Below, piece after piece: positions 55,040-63,981 of a stretch of DNA of 64,000 bases (position 1 is the first letter of the stretch; every line of letters begins with the position of its first letter). Source of the stretch: Promethearchaeota archaeon Loki_b31 (GTDB taxonomy: Archaea > Asgardarchaeota > Lokiarchaeia > Sigyniarchaeales > SOKP01). The stretch spans positions 19,921 to 83,920 of the forward strand of contig NJBI01000010.1 in the NCBI GenBank assembly GCA_005222975.1, in the 5' to 3' direction. The position numbers and the translations under genes were made by a program. The notes below the pieces were generated by a model that made no database searches, was not told where the DNA came from, and worked only from the letters and a program-made list of their open reading frames with translations.

Positions 55040-56422
55040 TTAAATATAAACCTGAAGCCCCTTTTCTTCTAATTTTTTCAAAAAATAGGGGTAAATTTTA
55101 AGGTTATTTTCTGTTAAATATAATTCTTCTAAAAGATCAAGAGAATTAAGGGTATCTGGAAGTTTAGTTAATTTATTCCTAGACAAGTTTAAAATTTTTA
55201 AATTTTTTAAATTTCCAATTGTATCTGGAATCGTTTCTAACTGATTATCGCCTAAATTTAATAGCTCTAGGGAATTAAGTGAGCCTATTGACAATGGAAT
55301 GTTTACTAACTCGTTTCTTTCAAGATCTAAAGATTTTAGAGATGATAAATTACCTAATGAGGAAGGAATGGTAGTCATTAAATTCCAACTCAAATTCAAG
55401 GTTATTAATGATTTTAGGGATAAAATAGAATCCGGAATTTTTGTTAGTTTATTGTCGTGAAGATTTAAATCTTTTAGGTTTATTAAATTTCCAAAATCGT
55501 TAGGTAATAGTGTAAGCTGGTTTAGTCTTAAATTTAATTGTTCTAATGAGATTAAGGAACAGATTGAGGTTGGAAGATTTTGGAGTTCATTCTTCCAAAG
55601 TAACAATTCTTTAAGCTTAGAAAGCAAACCTATATTCTCAGGAAGTTTATTTAAATTATTTACATTTAAATTAAGGTATTCTAATGAAATTAAAGTGCTA
55701 ATCCACTCTGGAAGTTCTGTTATTTGATTATATCTTAAAGTTAATTTTTTGAGAGAAGTAAGGTATTTAATAGCAATAGGTAATTTTGTTAACCCTTTGA
55801 ACATAAAATCTAACTCCACAATTTTACAACGGTAAATGGTATACTTCAATCTCCAATAAGTCTTTTTCAAGTAAATCAATATAAAATAATTAATCAAAAT
55901 GTCAGCTAATTCCATACGAGTAAATGGTTTCGCACCCTCAGCAAAGCTCAATGTCTCAAAGCCTATTTTAAAATCTTTATCATCTATTTGTTTTATCTCG
56001 TGAATCAAGATGAGTTTTGCGATGCGATCATTTCTTTTTTCTAAGTTTTTAATTATATTTATTAATAAATCAAAAATCGTATCCAAACAAGTTTGAGATT
56101 CTTCATGATGAAGAGCCCATCTTAGTGGGTTCAAAGCTTTCTCTTTAAAATTATATAGTAAAATAAGAGCGGCTTCGTTTCTGATTTTTTCATCTGAGTC
56201 CGAAATAAGTAAATTTTCGAAGAATCTAAAAATCTCCTCCTTCTTTACGCCAGTATTTTTTAAATTATCCCCAATACTTCTTAAAATTTGAATGCTTTCG
56301 TAGCGGTCTTTAACTTTTGTACTATTTTCTATTAATGCGATTAGTTGTTTAACTGCCGATGATACATCGATTATTTTTTTGTTAAATTCGTCAAATATCT
56401 TAGTCGGTGTGCGTCTCGTAAT
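55040..56422 (-). CDS. HEAT-LRR protein 2, AUU start
   Basis: 460 residues from AUU 56422. The first normal start (UUG 56134) would remove 96 residues that are clearly homologous to the other two paralogues (TPTKIFDEFNKKIIDVSSAV region, then ENLLISDSDEKIRNEAAL). An in-frame UGA lies 9 bases before AUU, and GAGGG precedes it by 6 bases. The N-terminus is HEAT-like; residues about 210-460 hold some eleven LRRs of 23 residues (LNLSWNLMTTIPSSLGNL type). Located 13 bases after the next paralogue in the same direction. Confidence 0.85.
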   Translation of the reverse strand: MTRRTPTKIFDEFNKKIIDVSSAVKQLIALIENSTKVKDRYESIQILRSIGDNLKNTGVKKEEIFRFFENLLISDSDEKIRNEAALILLYNFKEKALNPLRWALHHEESQTCLDTIFDLLINIIKNLEKRNDRIAKLILIHEIKQIDDKDFKIGFETLSFAEGAKPFTRMELADILINYFILIYLKKTYWRLKYTIYRCKIVELDFMFKGLTKLPIAIKYLTSLKKLTLRYNQITELPEWISTLISLEYLNLNVNNLNKLPENIGLLSKLKELLLWKNELQNLPTSICSLISLEQLNLRLNQLTLLPNDFGNLINLKDLNLHDNKLTKIPDSILSLKSLITLNLSWNLMTTIPSSLGNLSSLKSLDLERNELVNIPLSIGSLNSLELLNLGDNQLETIPDTIGNLKNLKILNLSRNKLTKLPDTLNSLDLLEELYLTENNLKIYPYFLKKLEEKGLQVYI

Positions 56423-56435
56423 GTAAATCCCTCAA

Positions 56436-57935
56436 CTATTTATAAATTATTAATCCATTTTTTTCTAATTTACCCAAAAAATCGGGTGTTTCTTCAATAT
56501 TATTAAAGTTTAAATCTAGAATTTTCAATGATTTAAGATTCTCAAGAGATTCGGGAAGTTTTTTCAATTTATTCCCCCATAAACTCAATATCTCAAGAGA
56601 TTTAAGAGATCCCACACAATCGGGTAAATTTTCAAAACGATTCCAACTTAAATTTAAAACTTTTAAATTAATTAACGAGCTAAACGACTTAGGTAAAGAA
56701 GTTAAATTATTATTCCATAGAGTTAATTCTTTAAGCGTAGAAATTTTACCAATTGATTCAGGAAGTTCAATCAACTTATTATCAAATAATTGTAATATTT
56801 CTAATGATTGCAACGACCCAAGCCAAGAAGGAAGTGATGTCAATTTATTTCCTCCCAAACCCAATTTTTTAAGAAATTTAAGAGGCTTTACCCATTTAGG
56901 AAGTCTTTCTATATTGTTCAATCCCAAATCTAATTGTTTAAGAGAAGTCAATCGCTTGAAAGAACCCTTTAATTTGCTTAGATTGTTTCCGTGCAAATCT
57001 AAGACTTCTAACTTTGATATATTCTTTATTGTTTTTGGCAAAGAAGTTAATTCATTAGCTCTTAAATCTAGATGTTTTAACGATTTTAAAGAGCCAATAG
57101 AAAGTGGTAAACTTTTTAGTTTATTATATCTCAAATTCAACACATTCAAGGCCGTTAGTAAACCAATAGAATGAGGAATTGATTTAATTTTATTATAACT
57201 TAAATCTAAGTGAATCATTGAAAATAAAAAGCCAATAGTTTTAGGTATCATAGTAAGTCTATTAAATTTTAAATCTAGAATTTCTAATGATGTTAAAAAT
57301 TCCATAAAATCAGGAAATTTGTTCAAAATTGTCCATCCAAAAACGTGACTACTAACATCGGATAAATCTAATTCAAAAATCAGACCCTCTTTTACCTTAA
57401 AATTAATTTGACCAAATCTTTTTTCCAGATCGGCTACAATAAAATAATTCTCGATAATTCGTGAAAGTTCAAAACTCGAGAAACTTTCAATATCTCTTTT
57501 TTTAAATAAGAGATTTAAATTTTCAACAATTTTCTCATTTCTTATTTTTTTTATTTTATCAATTAACAAGGATTTTGATTGAGGAGTATTAATTTTTCCT
57601 AATATCTTTGAGATCGCTAACAAACATTTTAAGGATTCTTCATGTTTCAAAGCCCATCTCATTGGTTCAAAAGCATTATCCAAAAATAACTTTTCTATGA
57701 CTTTAATTGAATTAAACCTTATAGATTCATGAGAATCTGAAATGAGTAAATTTTCTAATAGTTTGAAAATATCATTAGATTTAGCATCAATCTGAGAGAG
57801 GGTGTTAATGCTTTCAATTCTTGAATCTAAATTATCACTATTGTCTATAATCGATATTAATTGATTTATCGCTGAAATTTTATCTAACTTCTTGTTCTTG
57901 TAATTTTTATTAATTAATTTTGGAGATAATTCCAT
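56436..57935 (-). CDS. HEAT-LRR protein 3
   Basis: 499 residues from AUG 57935. N-terminus SPKLINKNYKNKKLDKISA, then HEAT-like repeats (SRIESINTLSQID; SIRFNSIKVIEKLF) to about 150. About twelve LRRs of 23 residues follow (LDLRANELTSLPKTI and similar), ending with NFNNIEETPDFLGKL. The LRR subtype has the L-P-x-x-I/L pattern of shoc2-like or plant-type intracellular proteins. It overlaps no other gene and leads into paralogue 2. Confidence 0.88.
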   Translation of the reverse strand: MELSPKLINKNYKNKKLDKISAINQLISIIDNSDNLDSRIESINTLSQIDAKSNDIFKLLENLLISDSHESIRFNSIKVIEKLFLDNAFEPMRWALKHEESLKCLLAISKILGKINTPQSKSLLIDKIKKIRNEKIVENLNLLFKKRDIESFSSFELSRIIENYFIVADLEKRFGQINFKVKEGLIFELDLSDVSSHVFGWTILNKFPDFMEFLTSLEILDLKFNRLTMIPKTIGFLFSMIHLDLSYNKIKSIPHSIGLLTALNVLNLRYNKLKSLPLSIGSLKSLKHLDLRANELTSLPKTIKNISKLEVLDLHGNNLSKLKGSFKRLTSLKQLDLGLNNIERLPKWVKPLKFLKKLGLGGNKLTSLPSWLGSLQSLEILQLFDNKLIELPESIGKISTLKELTLWNNNLTSLPKSFSSLINLKVLNLSWNRFENLPDCVGSLKSLEILSLWGNKLKKLPESLENLKSLKILDLNFNNIEETPDFLGKLEKNGLIIYK

Positions 57936-58029
57936 TAATTCTCGAAATTTGGTTTAATTATTTAAATTTTTTATTTTAATACATTAAATTTCTAATTTCA
58001 TTTTTTATAAAAAAAGAATTATTATAATT

Positions 58030-59934
58030 CTAAAAATATTTCTCTAAAGCAAGCGATTTAATTTTACTTATTGTGGGGTAACTACTTTGTTCATCCCAGC
58101 CTCGTTCGTCATAATAATCGTCTATTAATTTATTGGCAATATCTTGAGTAATAATTACTTCTCCGTAAAAATCTTGGAATTTAAGTACATTTTCTCCAAT
58201 TTTTAATGGTTTAAACCATCCGCTAGGGAATTTATCGTCCTTTCGAGAAAATCCTTCCTTTAAATTCATTAACTTCAATAAATTCCAAGAACGTTCAGCC
58301 GATAGTCTTAATTCTTCTTGATGTAAATTGAATCCAGTAATTAAATTGTATAAATCAGTTACTAATTCTAAACTATAAAATCTATTCATTTGAGCTCTAG
58401 CGCACAATCCTAGAGATGTTAGAACAGTGTACCAATCTTCAGAGTATCTCGTTAGTCGTCCAACATTTACGCCCATTTCTTTTTTGGGTGGATTAAAAAT
58501 TCTAGAGTAAGCGGTTTCGGGAATACCCATCCTGTTAAAATGGCTTTTCATTTTATCCGGAGTTCCCCCAGCGCCAACATAAGTTGGTGATCCACCCGAA
58601 GCTACATGAGCGCCTTTAGGATTTACTACTTGTTCAAATTCCATTGTTCCTAATCGCAAAAACCTAGGTTCGAATATAATATCTAAGCCTTTCACCGTAA
58701 GCATTTCGTTTGAAAATGTTTTATTTTGCTCAGCCAATTTTTTCCACCCATCTGCTAATAAATCCCCGAATCCTTCTCTTTTTGCTGTTATATCGATAAG
58801 GTGCTGAAAAGTCTTAAAATCCCGCTTCCACTCGAAACCTAGTACTTCATTGGTGAGAATATCTCGTTCATTCATTTTACTTATAAATTCGAATAATGCG
58901 GTCATAGTTAATGAGTCCAATCCATATCTACTAATTATATCAAAAACTTTTATCGCTTGGTCGTACGTGTCTAACCCATCAACAGTAAACATCATTAAGG
59001 GGTTAATTATTGAGGATGTGTAATTAATCAAACCGCTAAATTCTCCTTCACATATTTCAAGAATATCTTTATCAGCCATAGGACAAGATGGACAAGCAAT
59101 ACGTCTTTTTTTCATTTTTTTTAAGTACATTCTATCGCTACATTGGCGGGCTTTTTTCTTTTGACCTTTTGCGGTTAAGAACATGCCAACTGGCAAACTT
59201 CTTAACATACCCAATTCAATCCACGAATCTCTAAGAGGATATTTACGAATACGCTCAATAAAACTTGTATATAATTTATCAAACTTTTTTGGTTCTGCTA
59301 TTGGAATCCCTTTTGTCCCTTGAGTCAAAATAGCTTTAAGGTTTTTCGACCCCATAATTGCTCCAAGTCCACCACGCCCTAAAGTTGAAGTTTTATCTAT
59401 TAGCGTCATCGAAGATTTAACAAAATTTTCTCCCGCTTGTCCAATAGCAATTACTCCACTTGAACCATGTTTCCTCTTTAAATAATTAGTTGTCTCAATA
59501 ATATCTTTGCCCCATATTACTTTAGCTTTACATAATTCAACATAATCATCAGATATAAGTAAATATACTGGTTTTTCTGATTTTCCAGTTATAATTATAT
59601 GATCAAATCCCGCTTGCTTCAAGTTAAACGCAAAACTCATACTTCCGCAAGAATTAGCAACGGCTCCGGTCGCCGGAAACTTTGAAATTGCAACGGTTCG
59701 AGAAGAACCAGGTACAATAGTTCCTACTAAGGGGCCAGTTCCAAATATTATTAAATTTTTTGATGAAAATGGATCCGTTAACGGTTTGAATCGATCAGCA
59801 AAAAGTTTACAATTCATCCCGAATCCGCCAATGAACCTTTTAAGGTCTCTGACATCTTCATTAATAACTGACACTCTATTTTCTGTTAAATCAATGTCAA
59901 GTATATTTCCAGTGTAACCAAACCAATCCGTTAT
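58030..59934 (-). CDS. Aldehyde ferredoxin oxidoreductase (AOR), non-AUG start
   Basis: 634 residues if AUA 59934 is used. The frame contains the AOR N-terminus TDWFGYTGNILDIDLTENRV upstream of the first GUG (59874), where the family begins M-x-G-Y-x-G. Upstream in frame is UGA, so the start is AUA 59934, overlapping the previous UAA as ATAA, or ACG 59931. GGAGG is at 59947-59943. Landmarks: FIGGFGMN, ACPSCP with the distal C in LGLCARAQ for the 4Fe-4S cluster, and GAHVASGG. AOR enzymes oxidise aldehydes with a tungstopterin and reduce ferredoxin. Confidence 0.9.
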   Translation of the reverse strand: MTDWFGYTGNILDIDLTENRVSVINEDVRDLKRFIGGFGMNCKLFADRFKPLTDPFSSKNLIIFGTGPLVGTIVPGSSRTVAISKFPATGAVANSCGSMSFAFNLKQAGFDHIIITGKSEKPVYLLISDDYVELCKAKVIWGKDIIETTNYLKRKHGSSGVIAIGQAGENFVKSSMTLIDKTSTLGRGGLGAIMGSKNLKAILTQGTKGIPIAEPKKFDKLYTSFIERIRKYPLRDSWIELGMLRSLPVGMFLTAKGQKKKARQCSDRMYLKKMKKRRIACPSCPMADKDILEICEGEFSGLINYTSSIINPLMMFTVDGLDTYDQAIKVFDIISRYGLDSLTMTALFEFISKMNERDILTNEVLGFEWKRDFKTFQHLIDITAKREGFGDLLADGWKKLAEQNKTFSNEMLTVKGLDIIFEPRFLRLGTMEFEQVVNPKGAHVASGGSPTYVGAGGTPDKMKSHFNRMGIPETAYSRIFNPPKKEMGVNVGRLTRYSEDWYTVLTSLGLCARAQMNRFYSLELVTDLYNLITGFNLHQEELRLSAERSWNLLKLMNLKEGFSRKDDKFPSGWFKPLKIGENVLKFQDFYGEVIITQDIANKLIDDYYDERGWDEQSSYPTISKIKSLALEKYF

Positions 59935-60176
59935 TTCTCACCCTCCTTGAGTTCTAAAGCTCCATACAGACAAAAATTTGCACATTGCCCGCAGTGAGTA
60001 CATCCATCCAAGAACGAGATTTTTGGGATCAATTCGTAGACATCAACAATTTGAATAAAGGCTTCAGTAGGGGAATATTTATTCTTATATATGGAAGAAC
60101 AGATTAATTGACAGATTCTACATCCTGTACATCTTTCCTCGTGTATAATTATCTCAATTAATTTAGATTTTACCAA
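59931..60176 (-). CDS. Two-cluster ferredoxin next to AOR
   Basis: 81 residues from UUG 60176. Two 4Fe-4S motifs: CTGCRICQLICS (about 16-27) and CTHCGQCANFC (about 59-69). It overlaps the AOR gene by four bases and probably carries electrons for it. The first cluster lacks a typical C-P ending. Upstream gap of 124 bases should hold the promoter. Confidence 0.85.
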   Translation of the reverse strand: MVKSKLIEIIIHEERCTGCRICQLICSSIYKNKYSPTEAFIQIVDVYELIPKISFLDGCTHCGQCANFCLYGALELKEGEK

Positions 60177-60300
60177 AATAAATCAAATCTTTAACTTACT
60201 TTTACTAACTTGTAAATTTTATTAGGTTCACTATACTTAATGTGTAATAATTTGAGTTTTTAATACATATAGCTTTTTAAGTATTACATTAAAATAAAAA

Positions 60301-61839
60301 TTATATCCTTTCTATCATCATACCTCCTAAAATGATGGGTCCACCAGTCGAATTATATATTTTCTCGGCTTTTTTTAATTTGTTTTGACTATCAGAATGA
60401 ATTTTAAAGATTAAATCTCCTTCCTTTATTCTTGCTCCTTGCTTTTTAAAAATCTCAACACCAGAAAATTTTGAATAGGGGCAACCAGTAGCTTTAGCTA
60501 TACTGTTAATAATTGCGTTGTTTACTCCAGTTATATGTCCTGCTTTAATAGCAAAAAATTCTTTAGAATGGGTGCCTATTTTAATATCTTTGGGTTTTAT
60601 TTCTGGATTTCCACCCTGGACTTCGATTATTCTTTTCATTTTTTCATAAGCCTTACCAGAACGCAATATCTCTTTAGCTAAGCTTTGTCCTTTCCCTTTC
60701 TGAGCCTTTCCACCCATTTCAAGCAATATGCCCGCTAAATCGGTTGCTTTCTCAATCAAAGAATTCGGACCTGCAGAATAATCCATAAGCAAAGTTAACG
60801 CTTCTTTAGCTTCTAATCCCGGGCCAATTGCGTGACCAATTGGTTGATGGGCAAGAGTTAGGGCACACTCCGCTTCAATCCCCACATTTTTTGCAATTTC
60901 TTTAAATAAATAAGCAAACTGTTTCCCATTATCTGGAGTAGGGAATTTTGTTCCTTCGCCAACAGGTATATCTAATACGAGTTTTTTAACTCCAAGAGAA
61001 AGTTTTTTAGTGAGTATAGATGGAATCATAAGTCCTACTGGATCCATGTGGAGTGGGCGTTCAATTTCGATCAATATATTATCTGCAGGCGAAGTATTTA
61101 GAGCTCCACCCCATATAATGCACGCTTTTTCTTTCGATACAATGCTTTTTAATTTTTCAGCATCAAAAGCAACAGGAGCCAGAACTTCCATAGAATCAGC
61201 AGTTCCAGAGGGAGAGGTTATAGCTCTTGTCGATGACTTTGGAATTGTCAACCCAGCAGCAGCGACAATTGGAACAATGATAAGCGTAACTTTATTTCCT
61301 GGCACACCACCTGTCGAATGCTTGTCATAAACGTCCGGTCCGAAGTCGAAAAGCTCTCCACTTCTTGCTTCAGCATAAGTCAATGCTGTCATCTCTTCGT
61401 TATCCATGCCATTTATAGACACCGCCGTTATAAATGCTGCTAAGTCGATTCTTGATAAAGAACCAGAGACTGTATCGTGAATTATACTATTGATTTCTTC
61501 AGTTGTTAGTTTAGTCCCTCTTATTTTTTTCTGAATATATTTAAAAGAATCAGGCGGATCTGCCGGTTTAACGGATATCATCATATTGTCAACTAAATCT
61601 TTTTTCTCCTTAAGGATATCTAAAAAAATTCCGATCTCTCCAGGGTGAACCAAAGAATTAGAATAATCAATTTGTAGTATTGCCACCCAATATTTATCTT
61701 CAAGAGATTTTGATTGAGGATTTTTTACGACAATACGTTCGCCGGCTTTCTGTCCTAATTCTTGAGCGTCTTTAATATTAAGAACAACATCTTTGGTATT
61801 CCCAGTTTCGAAATTAATTTCTTTTACTTTTAGCTTCAT
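60301..61839 (-). CDS. deoA: AMP phosphorylase (DeoA-type nucleoside phosphorylase)
   Basis: 512 residues, the longer archaeal AMP-phosphorylase type with N-terminal extension (about 1-85). Catalytic region: KHSTGGVPGNKVTLIIVPIV (about 170-189), SPSGTADSMEVL, LAHQPIGHAIGPGLEA and C-terminal FKKQGARIKEGDLIF. AMP phosphorylase makes ribose-1,5-bisphosphate for the archaeal AMP pathway that feeds form III RuBisCO. The RuBisCO-like protein in this window does not look like a functional carboxylase, so the partner may be elsewhere. AUG 61839. Confidence 0.92.
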   Translation of the reverse strand: MKLKVKEINFETGNTKDVVLNIKDAQELGQKAGERIVVKNPQSKSLEDKYWVAILQIDYSNSLVHPGEIGIFLDILKEKKDLVDNMMISVKPADPPDSFKYIQKKIRGTKLTTEEINSIIHDTVSGSLSRIDLAAFITAVSINGMDNEEMTALTYAEARSGELFDFGPDVYDKHSTGGVPGNKVTLIIVPIVAAAGLTIPKSSTRAITSPSGTADSMEVLAPVAFDAEKLKSIVSKEKACIIWGGALNTSPADNILIEIERPLHMDPVGLMIPSILTKKLSLGVKKLVLDIPVGEGTKFPTPDNGKQFAYLFKEIAKNVGIEAECALTLAHQPIGHAIGPGLEAKEALTLLMDYSAGPNSLIEKATDLAGILLEMGGKAQKGKGQSLAKEILRSGKAYEKMKRIIEVQGGNPEIKPKDIKIGTHSKEFFAIKAGHITGVNNAIINSIAKATGCPYSKFSGVEIFKKQGARIKEGDLIFKIHSDSQNKLKKAEKIYNSTGGPIILGGMMIERI

Positions 61840-61948
61840 AATATCAAAATTTTATGTAATTAATTATTAATTAGAGAGCTTGATTAAATAAATTTAATTG
61901 AAATTTTTACAATTGTATTAGGTTTTTTCGATTATTTATTTATTCATT

Positions 61949-61967
61949 TCTTAAGTTTACAAGTTAA
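61949..61967 (+). repeat. Left terminal inverted repeat of the IS
   Basis: TCTTAAGTTTACAAGTTAA is the exact reverse complement of 63982-64000. Matching may extend outward but the window ends there. Confidence 0.85.
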
Positions 61968-62116
61968 CAACTTTTTTTATATTTTTTTGTAATATCTCTT
62001 ATTTTTCTTTCCGACATTATTTCTTCAGTATTTTAAGTTCTTAGAATTGTTCAAAACTGCGTTTAACAGATTAATTGAGTGATTTCTTCATTTAAAAGAG
62101 ATTTTGCTCTATTTTG

Positions 62117-62140
62117 ATTCCATCCCCCCTACTCTTGAAG
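62117..62140 (+). repeat. C-rich subterminal repeat, left
   Basis: ATTCCATCCCCCCTACTCTT reappears in direct orientation at 63896-63926 as AATCCATCCCCCCCTACTTT, both followed by a TTGAAG/TTCAAAG-like end. A partial copy, CCTTCCCCCCTATTA, sits just before the transposase AUG. Role unknown: promoter, binding or termination signal. Confidence 0.6.
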
Positions 62141-62217
62141 AATATTCGCTAATTCAATAAGATGAATCTAGTTTTTATAGGCGATAAATTTATAAACCTT
62201 CCCCCCTATTATTAATT

Positions 62218-63894
62218 ATGGTTTATTTAACTCGAAAAAAAAAGAAAGGGAAATATTACCTGTATTTGGAAGAAAAGGCTTGGATCAACGGTCGTACTCG
62301 TCGTGTTTGGCAAAAATATCTGGGTCCAGAAGATAAACTTAAAGATATTAAGTTTAATAGTCTGTTAACAAGACTTGATAATAAAGTGGAGGTAAGAATT
62401 ATCGAGTTCGGGATTTCCGCAGCTTTATGGCAAATGGCAGAGGAGATTGAATTAGCCAAGATTATTGATGCTCATACTGGAAAAGAGAGGAATCAAAACT
62501 TATCTTTGGGTGAGTACATTACCATTGCAGCCATAAATCGCTGTGTTGCCCCTTGTTCAAAATCTAAATTAAAACAATGGTACGAGAAGGACTGGCTTTC
62601 CACGAGATACGACATTGAGCCCAAAGTATTGAATGCCCAGACCTATTGGAACCACTTTCAATACCTAAATAAAGAGGTTCTTGCGCAAATTGAACTCGCA
62701 TTCGGGCAGTTTGTGGTTGATAAGTACGACCTTGACCTTGACAGCTTATTCTACGACCCTACTAATTTTTTTACGTTTTCTAAAGGAGGTGAAGGAAGCG
62801 AATTGCTTCAATTCGGGCACTCTAAAGAAAATCGAAACGGATGTCGCCTTGTAAATTATTCGCTACTATGTGCTCGAGAATCGGGAATCCCTTTGATGCA
62901 CGAAACATACGCAGGAAACGTTCAAGACGCACGGGAATTTAAAGAGGTGCCGCAACGAATAGCAAACCGCCTTCGTGCACTCGGAAGGGACCCCGAGCGA
63001 ATTACGTTGGTGTTTGATAAAGGAAACCATTCAAAAGAAGCGTTTGCTGCCATCGATCAAATGGGGTTAGGTTTTATTGCCTCCAGAAAAAATTCGACTC
63101 ACAAGGAACTTCTCCACACGCCTCGGGATAAATTCATCAAGACGGTATTACCGCTAACAAAAAAGGCGGTCGAGTACTTTAAGACGACTAAGAAGATATA
63201 CGGGAAAAATCGGATTCTTTACGTTGTCCTCGATCCGTTGAAACAGAAGAAACACGCTATTAAATTTAACGAAAACCTTGAAAAAAAGGTTCTTGAAATT
63301 AAGGAGTACTTTAAAGACCGTTTGAACGTAAAAATGTGGTCTAAAAAAGAAGCGGTCGAGAAGAAGCTGAAATCCATAATCGGCAGAAGACCCCTTACAG
63401 ATGTAATTATTACCGAAGTTCTGGGTACGGACGGAAACATGACTCTAAAAGTTTCAATTGATGAGAAAGCCAGAAAAGCACACGAGGCAACGCTGGGACG
63501 GACAATATTATTCACTAATCGCGAAGAGTGGACCCCTGAGGCCGTTATTTGGGGATATAGAGAACAATACATTGTAGAACACGCCTTTCGGGACATGAAA
63601 AGTCCAACTTCTATTGCCATTCGACCGATGTATCACCACGCAGACTCCTCTGTCCGGGCTCATGTGTTCTTGTGCGTGATTTCCTTGCTTTTATTATCGC
63701 TACTCAGGTTGAAATTGGCGAGAAAATCGGTACCTACGAGTTACAACGAGCTTCTCAGCGAACTAAGAGCAATACACGCTCTTAAAATTTTAACCAGCCC
63801 AAAAGCAAAACCTCTTTGGAAACTTGAAAAAATTCCTAAAAACGCTTCAAAGCTTTTCAAGACGCTAAATTTAAGGCGTCTACTGCCAAATTAA
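62218..63894 (+). CDS. Transposase, DDE type (IS4/IS1634 family)
   Basis: 558 residues. N-terminal DNA-binding region with MVYLTRKKKKGKYYLYLEE. DDE acids: D in LFYDPTNFF (about 180), D in LVFDKGNHS (about 265), and E in the family signature REQYIVEHAFRDMKSP (about 453-468, Y-x2-R-x3-E-x6-K pattern). AUG 62218, close to a TTCCCCCCTATT motif. Codon usage is richer in GC than the neighbours, as in a recently acquired gene. The frame is uninterrupted, so the element may be active. Confidence 0.93.
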   Translation: MVYLTRKKKKGKYYLYLEEKAWINGRTRRVWQKYLGPEDKLKDIKFNSLLTRLDNKVEVRIIEFGISAALWQMAEEIELAKIIDAHTGKERNQNLSLGEYITIAAINRCVAPCSKSKLKQWYEKDWLSTRYDIEPKVLNAQTYWNHFQYLNKEVLAQIELAFGQFVVDKYDLDLDSLFYDPTNFFTFSKGGEGSELLQFGHSKENRNGCRLVNYSLLCARESGIPLMHETYAGNVQDAREFKEVPQRIANRLRALGRDPERITLVFDKGNHSKEAFAAIDQMGLGFIASRKNSTHKELLHTPRDKFIKTVLPLTKKAVEYFKTTKKIYGKNRILYVVLDPLKQKKHAIKFNENLEKKVLEIKEYFKDRLNVKMWSKKEAVEKKLKSIIGRRPLTDVIITEVLGTDGNMTLKVSIDEKARKAHEATLGRTILFTNREEWTPEAVIWGYREQYIVEHAFRDMKSPTSIAIRPMYHHADSSVRAHVFLCVISLLLLSLLRLKLARKSVPTSYNELLSELRAIHALKILTSPKAKPLWKLEKIPKNASKLFKTLNLRRLLPN

Positions 63895-63895
63895 G

Positions 63896-63926
63896 AATCC
63901 ATCCCCCCCTACTTTTTTCTTCAAAG
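63896..63926 (+). repeat. C-rich subterminal repeat, right
   Basis: Direct repeat of 62117-62140, beginning one base after the transposase stop. It is not inverted, so it is not the terminal repeat itself. Confidence 0.6.
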
Positions 63927-63981
63927 TCTTTAAATTCATTAATGTCGTTAGTTATATTAAGAAAAACTTTTTTTTTGATAC

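Noticed and set aside
62117..63926. C-rich blocks as the terminal inverted repeats of the IS
   Set aside because: They are in direct, not inverted, orientation; a longer perfect inverted pair lies outside them.
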